DNA of 64,000 nt, taken from NCBI GenBank assembly GCA_029261795.1, contig JAJDAP010000014.1:40185-104184 (forward strand), written 5' to 3'. Made by a program: the position numbers and the translations under genes. This DNA comes from Deltaproteobacteria bacterium (lineage in GTDB: Bacteria > Myxococcota_A > UBA9160 > UBA6930). The notes under the pieces were generated by a model that saw only the letters and a program-made list of their open reading frames with translations, did no database searches and was not told the origin of the DNA. This document shows positions 8,848-17,924 of this stretch, piece after piece (position 1 is the first letter of the stretch; the number at the start of each line of letters is the position of its first letter).

Positions 8848-8876
8848 AGGCTCGTTCGAACCTCGAGGAGCGTGCG

Positions 8877-10064
8877 GTGACAGAAGCCGCACCGCTCTCC
8901 GGCCTTCGGGTCGTCGACCTCACGCGATATCTCGCGGGCCCCTACTGCACGCAGCTGCTGGCCGACTACGGGGCCGACGTCGACCGCGTCGAGTCGCCGA
9001 AGGGTAGGGAGTTCACCGACGCGTCCGGCAAGGACACGTACTTCTTCCTGACCGCGAACCGGGGCAAGCGCTCGATCGCCCTCGATATCCGCTCGGATGC
9101 TGGGCGCGTTGCCCTGGAACGCCTGATCGCGCGCGCTGACGTCCTGGTCGAGAACTTTCGCCCCGGCGTCCTCGAAGGCCTCGGCTTTGCGCCGAAGGAA
9201 CTTCTCGCGCGTCATCCACGGCTCGTGATCGCGCGCATCTCCGGATTCGGTGCGGATGGCCCCTATCGAGACCGGCCCGGCTTCGATCAGATCGCCCAGG
9301 GAATGAGCGGCCTGATGTCACTCACGGGAACCGAAGCGAGTGGGCCCACCCGGGTCGGGATCGCGATCTCAGATGTGTTAGGCGGCATGTTCGCGGCCCA
9401 GGGCATCCAACTGGCGTTGTTGGCGCGCGCGCGAACGGGTCGGGGTCAGGTGGTCGATACTTCGCTGCTCGAAGCCACCCTCGCCACGCTCACCTGGGGC
9501 GCGGGCATGTTCTTCGACCGCGGGGAGCATCCGGGCCCCGCTGGCCAACACCATCCGCTCTCTTCGCCGTACGGTCGCTTCCGTGCGGGCGACGGCTACC
9601 TCAACATCGCGGCCGGGAACGAAGCGATGTGGCGGAAGCTCGTGGCCGCGCTCGGTCGGGAGGCCTGGCTCGAAGAGGCCCGGTTCGCGACGGCCGGGGC
9701 GCGTGTGCGAAATCGCGAGGCACTCAGCGCCGGGATCGAGTCGGTGCTTGCCACGGAAACGGTCACGCACTGGGTCGAGCGACTGAATGCGGCAGGTGTT
9801 CCCTGCGGCCCCGTGCTGCGGATCGACGAAGTGTTCGCCGATCCGCAGGTGCTGGCCCGCGACATGCGCGTCGAACTGCCGCACCCCGTGCTCGGCACCG
9901 TTCAGCTGACCGGCTTGCCGATCAAGCTCGGCGAGACGCCGGGGCGGATCGAGCGGCGCCCGCCATTGTTCGGCGAACACGGCGCCGAGATTCTCGGCGA
10001 GGTCGGCTATGAAGCGGTCGAGATCGAGGCGCTGGTGGCCGCGCGCGTGCTGAAGCTGCCGTAG
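8877..10064 (+). CDS. family III (CaiB/BaiF) CoA-transferase 1
   Basis: 395 residues from the GTG at 8877, which has AGGAG 7 bp upstream; the longer frame overlaps the small repeat gene. The N-terminus LRVVDLTRYLAGPYCTQLLADYGADV, the block NRGKRSIALDI and GFGADGPYRDRPGFDQIAQGMSG carry the family signature and the probable catalytic aspartate (FDQ). These enzymes move CoA between an acyl-CoA donor and a free carboxylic acid in the cytoplasm, activating substrates for beta-oxidation. It starts a rightward run of four catabolic genes ending at 13259. Confidence 0.9.
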   Translation: MTEAAPLSGLRVVDLTRYLAGPYCTQLLADYGADVDRVESPKGREFTDASGKDTYFFLTANRGKRSIALDIRSDAGRVALERLIARADVLVENFRPGVLEGLGFAPKELLARHPRLVIARISGFGADGPYRDRPGFDQIAQGMSGLMSLTGTEASGPTRVGIAISDVLGGMFAAQGIQLALLARARTGRGQVVDTSLLEATLATLTWGAGMFFDRGEHPGPAGQHHPLSSPYGRFRAGDGYLNIAAGNEAMWRKLVAALGREAWLEEARFATAGARVRNREALSAGIESVLATETVTHWVERLNAAGVPCGPVLRIDEVFADPQVLARDMRVELPHPVLGTVQLTGLPIKLGETPGRIERRPPLFGEHGAEILGEVGYEAVEIEALVAARVLKLP

Positions 10065-10108
10065 ACTCGCGCTCCGATTCTCCATCTGATCCGTTCGGAG
10101 GGCCACCG

Positions 10109-11296
10109 TTGACTGGACCGCTCGAAGGAATTCGCATCGTCGACGTCTCCGCCGTCGTGTCGGGGCCGCTGGCCGTGATGCTATTGGCGGACCAGGGCGC
10201 CGACGTCATCAAGGTCGAACCGCCCGGCTACGGCGACGTGATGCGGACCGGCGTCTGGCGCCGCGGGGGCCAGGCCGCCTTCTACCTGAACTGCAACCGG
10301 AGCAAGCGCGGCATCGTGCTCGACCTGCAACAGGAGGCGGGCAAGCAAGTGCTCCACGACCTGTTGAAGGACGCCGACGTCTTCGTCCAGAACTGGCGGC
10401 CGGGCGCCGCCGAACGCCTCGGGTTCGGCTGGGAGGACCTCTCGGCAATCAATCCACAGCTCATCCATTGCTCGGTGAGCGGATACGGACCCGACGGCCC
10501 CTACGCCCAACGTCGCGTCTACGATCCGATCATCCAGGCCATGACCGGCCACGTGGCCATCCAGCAGAATCCCGACGTCCCGATCCCGGACCTGGTCCGC
10601 AACATCGTCTCCGACAAATCGAGCGCATATACGGCAGCCCAGGCGATTACGGCAGCGCTGTTCGCGCGGGAGCGCGGCGCCGGCGGTCAGAAGATCGAGG
10701 TGCCCATGGTGGATGCCTCACTAGCCTTCTTCTGGCCCGACGGCATGATGAAGCACACCCACGTGGGCGAAGAGGACGTGGTCACGGGTTCAGCGCTCTA
10801 CGACGTCTATCGCCTCTGGGATACGGCCGATGGGCGTATCGTCTGGTTCGCGGCCTCCCAGGCCGAGTACGTGGCGCTCTTCCGCGCGCTCGGAAGACCC
10901 GCATGGTGCGGGGACCCGCGCTATTCGAGCATGAAAGCACGCGCCGAGAACGAGGCCGAACTGGGTGCCGACCTGCTCAAGTGCATCGCGTCGTTCCCGA
11001 CGAAGGAGCTCTACGAGCGGATGGTCGAGGAGGACGTGCCGGTCGGTCGGGTGCTCAGCATCGACGAGATGCTGGAAGACGAGCAGCTGCTGCACAACCA
11101 GGCGATCATCGAGATGGATCATCCGACGGCGGGCAAGATCCGCATGGCGCGGCCGGCGGCGCGTTTCCATGGCACACCGCAGGCGATCTCGAGGCCGGCG
11201 CCCACGCTCAGCGAACACACGGACGAAGTGCTGGCGGAACTCGGCTATGCGTCGGATCGCATCGCTGCCCTGCGCAAAGAGGAGGTCATCCCGTGA
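10109..11296 (+). CDS. family III (CaiB/BaiF) CoA-transferase 2
   Basis: 395 residues from a TTG at 10109, 44 bp after the previous gene, with CGGAGGG upstream. The domain order is as in the first transferase: IRIVDVSAVVSGPLAVMLLADQGADVIKVE, NRSKRGIVLDL, then GYGPDGPYAQRRVYDPIIQAMTG with the likely catalytic aspartate in YDP. Its stop overlaps the GTG start of the next gene in GTGA, so translation is probably coupled. Two non-identical paralogues side by side suggest either two related acids or a heteromeric enzyme. Confidence 0.9.
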   Translation: MTGPLEGIRIVDVSAVVSGPLAVMLLADQGADVIKVEPPGYGDVMRTGVWRRGGQAAFYLNCNRSKRGIVLDLQQEAGKQVLHDLLKDADVFVQNWRPGAAERLGFGWEDLSAINPQLIHCSVSGYGPDGPYAQRRVYDPIIQAMTGHVAIQQNPDVPIPDLVRNIVSDKSSAYTAAQAITAALFARERGAGGQKIEVPMVDASLAFFWPDGMMKHTHVGEEDVVTGSALYDVYRLWDTADGRIVWFAASQAEYVALFRALGRPAWCGDPRYSSMKARAENEAELGADLLKCIASFPTKELYERMVEEDVPVGRVLSIDEMLEDEQLLHNQAIIEMDHPTAGKIRMARPAARFHGTPQAISRPAPTLSEHTDEVLAELGYASDRIAALRKEEVIP

Positions 11297-12414
11297 ACCT
11301 GCGAACCCCGATCTGTGAGCTGCTCGGCATCGAAGTGCCGATCGTGTTGGCGGGCATGGGCGGCGCGAGCCATCCCGAACTCGCCGCTGCCGTTTCGAAT
11401 GGCGGCGGTCTCGGCGTTCTCGGCGCCGCCGCGTGCGGTCCGGAGGAGCTGCGCGAATGGATCGCGCGCACCCGCGCACTTACCGACAAGCCCTTCGGCG
11501 TCGACACCTTGCTCCCGCTGTCGGTGCGCCGCGAGACCTTCAAGGAGTCGGATGCCGCCGGCATGACTCCCGCCGAGAAGCTCCCCGAGTATCAGGACTT
11601 CGCCCGCGAATTCATGGAGCGCGAGGGGCTCGAAACGCCGCCGCCGCGCAAGCGGGACGGTGGCCTCAGCGGCGGTTTTTCGAAGGATCTCTTCGAGGCT
11701 CAGATGGAGGTCGTCATCGAGGAGGCCGTGCCGGTCTATGCCTCCGGTCTCGGGGATCCTGGGCCGTGGATGGAGCGGATGCGCGCCAACGGCACCAAGG
11801 TGATGTCGGTGGTGGGCGCCGTACGTCACGCGCGCAAGGTCGTCGCGAGCGGCGTCGACGTGATCGTGGCCCAGGGGCACGATGCCGGCGGGCACAACTC
11901 GCCGGTCGGGACCATGGCCCTGCTGCCCCAGGTCGTGGATGCGGCCGCTGGGATTCCCGTTCTCGGTGCCGGTGGAATCACGGACGGCCGAGGCGTCGCG
12001 GCGGCACTGATGTTGGGCGCCAGTGGTGCTTGGATCGGAAGCGCCTTCCTGGCCACACACGAGGCGAATATCGCCGAGTTCCAGAAGAAGGCCATCGTCG
12101 ACGCGACGGAAGAAGGCACCACGATCACGCGATCGATCACCGGGAAGCCGGCGCGTTACATCAAGAGCAAGTGGACGGAGGCCTGGGTGGACGCCGGCAT
12201 CGAGCCGTTGCCCATGCCGTATCAGACCTTCGTTTCGAGTCCGGTGCTCCAGGCCGCGAACGCTGGCGATCGCGGCGACGTTGCGCCGGGTTTCGCGGGT
12301 CAGGGAATCGGCATGATTCAATCGATTCGGCCGGCGGCGGAGGTTCTGGCAGAGATCGTGGCCGGCGCCGAGGCCGCGCTCGGCGCGGCGGGCGAGCATC
12401 TGCGCGGCTCATGA
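11293..12414 (+). CDS. nitronate monooxygenase / 2-nitropropane dioxygenase-like FMN enzyme
   Basis: 373 residues from the GTG at 11293. This is a TIM-barrel FMN protein with LGIEVPIVLAGMGG near the N-terminus, NGGGLGVLGAA, VIVAQGHDAGGHN (usual catalytic histidine and phosphate-loop region), VLGAGGITDGRGVAAALMLGASG and WIGSAFLAT. The family oxidises alkyl nitronates, and many members act as enoyl-type reductases or have unknown substrates. It is translationally coupled on both sides (GTGA before, ATGA after), which puts it firmly in the CoA-transferase operon. Confidence 0.88.
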   Translation: MNLRTPICELLGIEVPIVLAGMGGASHPELAAAVSNGGGLGVLGAAACGPEELREWIARTRALTDKPFGVDTLLPLSVRRETFKESDAAGMTPAEKLPEYQDFAREFMEREGLETPPPRKRDGGLSGGFSKDLFEAQMEVVIEEAVPVYASGLGDPGPWMERMRANGTKVMSVVGAVRHARKVVASGVDVIVAQGHDAGGHNSPVGTMALLPQVVDAAAGIPVLGAGGITDGRGVAAALMLGASGAWIGSAFLATHEANIAEFQKKAIVDATEEGTTITRSITGKPARYIKSKWTEAWVDAGIEPLPMPYQTFVSSPVLQAANAGDRGDVAPGFAGQGIGMIQSIRPAAEVLAEIVAGAEAALGAAGEHLRGS

Positions 12415-13259
12415 AGTTCGGGGTCGCGCTCGGCGCTGCTCATCCGGCCGTGCACCTGACGCTGACCGAGGCGGCGGAACGACTCGGCTACGAATCCATC
12501 TGGATGCCCGAACATCTCGTCTTCCCGGTCGAGATGGGCGGTTCGCCGTTCCCGGGTAGCGACCATCCGCCGGTCCCGCCGACCACGCCGGTCTTCGATG
12601 TCTTCGGGTGGCTCTGTTTCCTCGCTGCAAAGACCGAGCGGATCCGGCTCGGGACGAACGTGTACCTGCTCGGGCTTCGCCATCCGTTCGTGGCCGCGCG
12701 CGCAATCCAGACGCTCGATCTGGTCTCGAACGGTCGCGCCGAGATCGGGATCGGTGCCGGCTGGCTTCGCGAAGAATGGCTTGCTGCAGGTTTCGACCCC
12801 GCCACGAGAGGACGACGCCTGGATGAAGCCATCGCGGTCTGCAAGCGCCTCTGGAGCGAGGACGTCGTCGAGCACCACGGTGGCTTCTACGACTTCGAGC
12901 GGGTGGCTTTCGAGCCGAAACCCATCCAGCGCCCGTGGCCGCCGCTCCATGTCGGGGGAGAGAGCGAGGCTGCGCTGCGTCGCGCCGTCCTGTATGGCGA
13001 GGGGTGGCTCGGTCTGGGTCACACGCCGGAGACGGTGGTGCCTTTGCTCGAGCGGCTTCGCGGTATCCGCCTCGAGTACGAACTCGACCACGAGGCATTC
13101 TGTGTCACCGTCGGGGCCGGCAGGCCGTCGCGCTCCGAACTCGCTCGTTTCGAAGAACTCGGTGTGGATCGGCTGATCGTGACGCCCTGGACTCGAACCC
13201 GCGAAGCTGTCGCCGGAATCGAATCCTTCGCCGAGACGGCGGGCTTGACCGCCGACTAA
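12411..13259 (+). CDS. LLM class F420-dependent oxidoreductase
   Basis: 282 residues from the ATG at 12411, overlapping the preceding stop by 4 bp. Luciferase-like TIM barrel: GYESIWMPEHLVFPVEMGG, RIRLGTNVYLLGLRHPFVAARAIQTLDLVSNGR, GIGAGWLREEW and PPLHVGGESEAALRRAV. The pattern matches the TIGR03619-type subfamily, thought to use coenzyme F420. It probably carries out a hydride transfer or oxygenation in the same pathway as the upstream CoA-transferases. Its last 4 bp overlap the end of the convergent YdjM-like gene. Confidence 0.88.
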   Translation: MKFGVALGAAHPAVHLTLTEAAERLGYESIWMPEHLVFPVEMGGSPFPGSDHPPVPPTTPVFDVFGWLCFLAAKTERIRLGTNVYLLGLRHPFVAARAIQTLDLVSNGRAEIGIGAGWLREEWLAAGFDPATRGRRLDEAIAVCKRLWSEDVVEHHGGFYDFERVAFEPKPIQRPWPPLHVGGESEAALRRAVLYGEGWLGLGHTPETVVPLLERLRGIRLEYELDHEAFCVTVGAGRPSRSELARFEELGVDRLIVTPWTRTREAVAGIESFAETAGLTAD

Positions 13260-14335
13260 CGAGCCTGGCTTCTGGGCGCGCAGCTGGTGCGCGCGTCCGC
13301 CGGCAAGCGCCGGAAGTCGCCGAAGGTGCCCCTGGCGAGCGGCTCGAAGCCCGTGCGCTCGTCGAAGCCGCGGCGGAAGCGTTCGACCGGGCCGATCCGG
13401 GTTCCGCTGGCGTCGTAGCGCGCCCGCACGCCCCACATGCTGCGCGAGGGTGGCGTGCCGAAGCCGCCGTAGCGAAGGTCGTCGAGCGACACCCAGCTGG
13501 TACCGTCCTCGTCGGGGTCTGCGTGGGCGGTGGTTTCTTCCATCGCGAACCAGATGAACAAGCGACCCTCCCAGGTCTCGGAGAGTTCGATGACTCTCGG
13601 GTCTGTATCGGGTTCGGCGAAGCTCGTGCCGTGCACACAGCCGAGACGCAGGCTCGTGTGCCAACCCACGAATGATTCGCCATCGCCCCGTGCGACGATG
13701 CGACGCAGGAATGGTTGCATCAAGGTCGGGTAGGCGCGCACCTCGCGCGCTGGCGCTCCGGCCGCCCGAAGGACCTGGCTGGCGTCATGCTCGGCGATTG
13801 CGTTGAGCCCAACGCCCAGGAGCAAGTAGCTGGTCGTGAGCAGTAGGCCCGCGATCGCACTCCGCGTCGAGCGTTTCGAGTGGGGCGCTGCCACGATCGA
13901 GACGACCACGAAGCCGAGCAGCGGCAAGGTGTAGAACGGATCGATGATGCCGACGCCGTGCCAGGCGAAGCGCGCGCGCCAGAACGGCGCGAACAGCTGG
14001 GTGCCGTAGGGGGTGAAGACATCGAGCAGAGGATGGGTGAGCAACGCCCAGACGGTGATCCGTCGCCAGGCCGCCAGCGACGTCCCCGCGCCACGCCAAC
14101 GCCAGAGCAACCAGCCGAGCAGTGGGCCCATGACCGGCCCGAACCAGAGCGAGTGTGTTGCGCCCCGGTGGTAGAGCAGTTCTCCGTAGCCACCGTGCAG
14201 GCCGGCGGCGATGACGTCGATGTCCGGCGCCATACCGACGAGCGCCCCCCAACCTGCGGCGCGGGGCCCGAGTGCGCGGCCGGCGACGGACTGGCCGACG
14301 GCCGCGCCCAGCAATGCCTGGGAGAGGGGCTCCAT
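13256..14335 (-). CDS. YdjM-family membrane-bound metal-dependent hydrolase
   Basis: 359 residues. The N-terminal multi-pass region carries the family metal motifs: MAPDIDV near residue 35, HRGATHS near 57, and THPLLDVFTPYGTQ near 100. Several hydrophobic segments follow, and a soluble C-terminal domain begins around residue 215. PF04307 proteins are inner-membrane hydrolases; E. coli YdjM is induced by the SOS response, but the substrate is unknown. The ATG at 14335 overlaps the stop of the phosphotransferase gene (ATGA), indicating a two-gene operon. Confidence 0.88.
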   Translation of the reverse strand: MEPLSQALLGAAVGQSVAGRALGPRAAGWGALVGMAPDIDVIAAGLHGGYGELLYHRGATHSLWFGPVMGPLLGWLLWRWRGAGTSLAAWRRITVWALLTHPLLDVFTPYGTQLFAPFWRARFAWHGVGIIDPFYTLPLLGFVVVSIVAAPHSKRSTRSAIAGLLLTTSYLLLGVGLNAIAEHDASQVLRAAGAPAREVRAYPTLMQPFLRRIVARGDGESFVGWHTSLRLGCVHGTSFAEPDTDPRVIELSETWEGRLFIWFAMEETTAHADPDEDGTSWVSLDDLRYGGFGTPPSRSMWGVRARYDASGTRIGPVERFRRGFDERTGFEPLARGTFGDFRRLPADARTSCAPRSQAR

Positions 14336-15369
14336 CAGCCGATGGCATCGAGGAGCGGCGAGAGATCCAGGTCGGCGAGTGCGGGGAGATGCTGTTCGAC
14401 CACGTCGCGCCGCAAGCCTTCGCAGAGTTCGGGCCGAAAGAAGTGCTCGGCTTCGAGTACGGCGTAGTTGAGCAGGAAGAAACGATAGGCCTCTCGCACG
14501 AAGCTCACTTCCTCGACCGAGAGGGGGGAGACCTCATGATAGGCGGCGAGGAACTCGGCGAAGCGCGGGTCGAGGAATGGCTCGACGTCGTAGGTGAATC
14601 GCGACTGGTCGCCGCGGGCACTGACCACCCGGGCGAGAAAGTAGAAATCCATCACCCGCGGTTCGATGCGAAACCAGTCGTAGTCCCAGCGGCTCGAGAT
14701 CCGGAGTGCGCCGGGTGTGCGCGCGACGGAGAAGTTTCCGAGGTTCCAATCGAGCAGCACGGGACACTTGGCGAAACCGTGATAGCCGCCGCGGTCGGCA
14801 TTGAAGAGGAATGCGTCACAGTGCTCGCGCAGGAACGATGCAGAGGCCGGACCGAGCGTCCGGGCCTCGCACCAGGCCGGGCTCTCGAGACGTTCGCGGA
14901 GTGTCGCGACGTCGGCGCCGAGGGATTTCCAGGTGGGTGAAAGCTCCAGCGCGGCGCTGGCATCATGCAGCCGCGCCATCTCGCGAGCCAGCGGTGCGAT
15001 GTCCTCGGCCGCGAGGATCGAAGGAAGGGGCTCTCCCGCGTTCACGTCTTCGTAGAAGGCGAGCCAGGCCGGGCCGTCGCGATGCACGAACGGGGCTGCG
15101 CCGCGATGGTAGACGTCGGCGAGCGTGCCATCCCAGGCGCTTCCGCGCAGGCCGTGGCACCAATCGTGGATACGGGCATGATCCTGGCGGAAGTGAACGT
15201 ACGCGCCGTAGGAAGAGACCTTGCAGACCACGGTGTCCCCGTCGTCGAGGTGCAAGCGGTAGACGCGATTGGTCGAGACCTCCGCGCTGATCTCGTCGAT
15301 GCCGATCAGGGCGCGCGGTTCGCCCCAGGCATCCCATCCTTCAGCCACGATGTCGGGCGGCGTTTCCAC
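14335..15369 (-). CDS. APH-like phosphotransferase family protein
   Basis: 344 residues from a GTG at 15369, chosen because AAGGA lies about 7 bp upstream and the longer frame would run into the divergent LLM gene. Kinase-like fold: VVCKVSSYGAY holds the ATP-binding lysine, and CPVLLDWNLGNFSV corresponds to the catalytic loop (usually HGDxxxxN; here the Asp and Asn are kept but the His-Gly-Asp is LLD). A DYDWFRIEP segment matches the DFG-like metal site. The substrate is unknown; it could be a small alcohol or an acyl intermediate rather than an antibiotic. Confidence 0.8.
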   Translation of the reverse strand: METPPDIVAEGWDAWGEPRALIGIDEISAEVSTNRVYRLHLDDGDTVVCKVSSYGAYVHFRQDHARIHDWCHGLRGSAWDGTLADVYHRGAAPFVHRDGPAWLAFYEDVNAGEPLPSILAAEDIAPLAREMARLHDASAALELSPTWKSLGADVATLRERLESPAWCEARTLGPASASFLREHCDAFLFNADRGGYHGFAKCPVLLDWNLGNFSVARTPGALRISSRWDYDWFRIEPRVMDFYFLARVVSARGDQSRFTYDVEPFLDPRFAEFLAAYHEVSPLSVEEVSFVREAYRFFLLNYAVLEAEHFFRPELCEGLRRDVVEQHLPALADLDLSPLLDAIG

Positions 15370-15454
15370 AGAGATTCCTTGCCTGCCGACTTTGTGCAGA
15401 ATGCGCGCCGGGTTCGTGCGGGATTCTAGGGATCTCGTGTAGCCTCGCCGTCCC

Positions 15455-16633
15455 ATGATCATCGATGTGTTCTCCGAGCTCCAGAAGGCGAAACCGTGGC
15501 CGCAGAACCATGAGCGCAAGGTGCTCGAGGAGGCCATCGAGCAGGCGCGGCTCGCCGATGCCCTGGGCTACGGCTGTTGGTGGAACGTCGAGCATCACGG
15601 TGCCACCGAGTTCAGCTATTCGTCGGCGCCGGAGCTGATGCCGGTGGTCTTGTCCCAGCACACGAAGCGGCTTCGCTTCGGGCATTCCGGCATCCTGGCG
15701 CCGTTCAAGATCAATCATCCCCTGCGCATCGCCGAGCGCGCAGCGTTCCTGGACCTGGTTTCCGGTGGCCGGCTCGAACTCGGCCTGGCGCGTTCCGGTG
15801 GCAATGAGTGGACGACGTTCGGAGTGGAAGCGGAGACCACGCGCGAGCAGCTTCGCGAAGCCCTGCAGATGATTCCGCGTATGTGGACCGAGACGCCGTT
15901 TTCCTGGGACAGCCCGAACCTGACGATTCCGGCGCGTGATGTGGTACCGAAGCCGCTGCAACGACCCCATCCTCCGCTCTGGCAGACCTGCACCAGCCCG
16001 GAATCCTTCGAGATGGCCGGCGAGCTGGGGGTGGGCGCGCTCGCGACGACGCTGCTGTCGCCGCTTGCGAGCCTGGCTTCACTCTTCGAGCACTACCAAC
16101 GGGGGCTCGACCGGATGCAGCCCTGCTCGCAGGTCGTGAATGCCCAACGCGCGGTCTTCACCTTCGTGCACTGCGCCGAAACCCGGGAGGCTGCCATCGA
16201 GAGTCGGGCCGGGGAGGCGGCACTCTGGTTCGTGAACGCTGCGCCGCGCGTCTTCAACGTGCCCCGCGACATCTGGATCGACGCGATCCGCGGCGATCTC
16301 CAGGCGAGCGACCCAGCCGCGACCCGCGAGCTGGAGGCGCCGGAAGCTCCGATTCCCGACGACGATATCGACGATCCCGTTCCCGTGATCCGCCTGTTGA
16401 ATCGCCAGCGTGCGGGGCAGGTTCTCGATCCCGAGGAGGTGTTCGAGGTCCTCGATGCGGTCGAGTCGGTGATCATCGGAGACCCTGAGCGCTGCGAACA
16501 GAAGATGCGTGGCTATGCCGAGCTGGGTGCGGATCGCTTGATGTGTCTGCACCAGTTCGGCGCGTTGGCGCCGGAGCGGGTGCTCGAGAGCCTGCGGATC
16601 ACCGGCGAAGTCCTGATCCCGAAATTCGCCTGA
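15455..16633 (+). CDS. LLM class flavin-dependent oxidoreductase (luciferase-like)
   Basis: 392 residues of the bacterial luciferase family. It has ALGYGCWWNVEHHG near residue 40, HSGILAPFKINHPLRIAERAAFLDLVSGGRLELGLARSG split across residues 75-115, and PHPPLWQTCTSPES. It is related to alkanal or alkane-type flavin monooxygenases. It is divergent from the phosphotransferase gene, with 85 bp for promoters. An SDR and a VOC gene follow closely, so the three probably form one transcription unit that oxygenates and then oxidises a hydrophobic substrate. Confidence 0.88.
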   Translation: MIIDVFSELQKAKPWPQNHERKVLEEAIEQARLADALGYGCWWNVEHHGATEFSYSSAPELMPVVLSQHTKRLRFGHSGILAPFKINHPLRIAERAAFLDLVSGGRLELGLARSGGNEWTTFGVEAETTREQLREALQMIPRMWTETPFSWDSPNLTIPARDVVPKPLQRPHPPLWQTCTSPESFEMAGELGVGALATTLLSPLASLASLFEHYQRGLDRMQPCSQVVNAQRAVFTFVHCAETREAAIESRAGEAALWFVNAAPRVFNVPRDIWIDAIRGDLQASDPAATRELEAPEAPIPDDDIDDPVPVIRLLNRQRAGQVLDPEEVFEVLDAVESVIIGDPERCEQKMRGYAELGADRLMCLHQFGALAPERVLESLRITGEVLIPKFA

Positions 16634-16663
16634 AGTCAGGCGCCCATGATCGAGAGGAACCCC

Positions 16664-17512
16664 ATGAACGAATTCGAAGGCAAGGTCGCCGTAGTCACAG
16701 GAGGCGGAAGCGGTATCGGGCGAGGGATCGCACTCGGACTTGCAGCCGAGGGGATGGCGCTGGCCATTGCCGATGTGAACACGGCGAGCGCGGAAGCCGT
16801 GGTCGCCGAGATCGCGGAGCAGGGCGGCCGAGCGATCGGCGTCAGCGTCGATGTCACTGCGCCGGAAGCACTGGCGGCGGCGGCGAAAGAGGTGGAAGCG
16901 CAGCTGGGCGGCGTGAACCTGTTGTGCGCCAATGCGGGGGTGTTGGCCCGGATCGCGCCGCTCTCGGAACACAGCATCGAGGATTGGGAGTACACGCTCT
17001 CGGTGAACGTGCTCGGCGTCGTGAAGACGGTGAACGCCTTCCTGCCTCTGCTCCGAGCGCGCGCGCCCGATGCCCATGTCGTGAATACGGCCTCCCTGGG
17101 TGGCTTGATCGCGACCGAGGGATTCCCGATCGGCGCGTACATCGCCAGCAAGTACGCGTGCGTCGGCTACAGCGAAATGCTGCGCGCCGAACTCGCTCCG
17201 GAGGGGATCGGCGTTTCGGTTCTGTGCCCCGGCGTGGTGGCATCGAGCCTGGTGGATACCTCGACGAGCAACCGGCCCGACGGGTTCGGCTCACAGCTTG
17301 CGCCCAGGTTGGGCATCGTGAATCCGAGCGCCGACCGACCGGCTCCGACGATTTCTGCGATGCCCGCCGAAGAGGTGGGCCCCATCGTGGTCCGCGCGGT
17401 CCGCGAGAACCGACTCCACGTGATCACCCATCCCGACTCTCGAGGGGTGGTCGAGCGCCGCTTCGCCCAGATCAACGCGGACTACGATTTCGCGGCGAGT
17501 TCGGAAGGTTAG
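16664..17512 (+). CDS. short-chain dehydrogenase/reductase
   Basis: A classical SDR. The ATG at 16664 (MNEFEGKVAVVTGG) is preferred over the one at 16646 because GAGAGGAA lies about 5 bp before it. It has TGGGSGIGRG as the cofactor loop, CANAGV, a serine in NTASLGG and the active site YIASKYA. The C-terminal segment, with PAEEVGPIVVRAVRENRLHVITHPD, resembles SDRs acting on large hydrophobic alcohols. The spacing of 30 bp from the LLM gene and 2 bp to the VOC gene indicates one operon. Confidence 0.88.
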   Translation: MNEFEGKVAVVTGGGSGIGRGIALGLAAEGMALAIADVNTASAEAVVAEIAEQGGRAIGVSVDVTAPEALAAAAKEVEAQLGGVNLLCANAGVLARIAPLSEHSIEDWEYTLSVNVLGVVKTVNAFLPLLRARAPDAHVVNTASLGGLIATEGFPIGAYIASKYACVGYSEMLRAELAPEGIGVSVLCPGVVASSLVDTSTSNRPDGFGSQLAPRLGIVNPSADRPAPTISAMPAEEVGPIVVRAVRENRLHVITHPDSRGVVERRFAQINADYDFAASSEG

Positions 17513-17514
17513 GC

Positions 17515-17916
17515 GTGGGTATTCGCGGTCTAGACCATCTGGCCATCACCGTCGCCGATATCGAGCGCACGCTCACTTTCTACAAGCGTGTGCTCGGGGC
17601 CGAAACGCACTTCGAAGAACTCTGGCGCGAGGGAAAGATTCCCGTCGTCCTGCTGCAGGTTGGCGAGAGCCGGCTCAGCGTTCACGAAGCCGCGAGCCCG
17701 GCAAAACCCCATGCCGCGGCGCCGACGCCCGGCTCCGGCGACTTCTGCTTCCGTTGGGATGGCTCCATCGAGAGCGCCAGCGCGCACCTTTCCGCTCGTG
17801 ACATCGAAGTGATCGAAGGGCCGGTGCCGCGGCCCGCCGCCGATGGTGCGCTCGGCCAATCCGTCTACTTTCGCGATCCCGATGGCAACCTGCTCGAGTT
17901 CCTGACGACGGACTAA
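17515..17916 (+). CDS. VOC family protein, methylmalonyl-CoA epimerase-like
   Basis: 133 residues from a GTG at 17515, 2 bp after the SDR stop. Two VOC modules: GLDHLAITVADIERTLTFYKRVLGAE, with His as the first metal ligand, and GQSVYFRDPDGNLLEF with the terminal Glu. The size and the LDHLAI start are typical of methylmalonyl-CoA epimerase-like or glyoxalase-like members. It is the last gene of the LLM-SDR-VOC run and convergent with the acyl-CoA dehydrogenase gene ending at 17925. Confidence 0.85.
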   Translation: MGIRGLDHLAITVADIERTLTFYKRVLGAETHFEELWREGKIPVVLLQVGESRLSVHEAASPAKPHAAAPTPGSGDFCFRWDGSIESASAHLSARDIEVIEGPVPRPAADGALGQSVYFRDPDGNLLEFLTTD

Positions 17917-17924
17917 CGCTGTGC

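Noticed and set aside
11245..12399. Long minus-strand open frame of 384 codons opposite the NPD-like and CoA-transferase genes
   Set aside because: It is the antisense shadow of well-supported genes in GC-rich DNA, with no family signature, signal or binding site.
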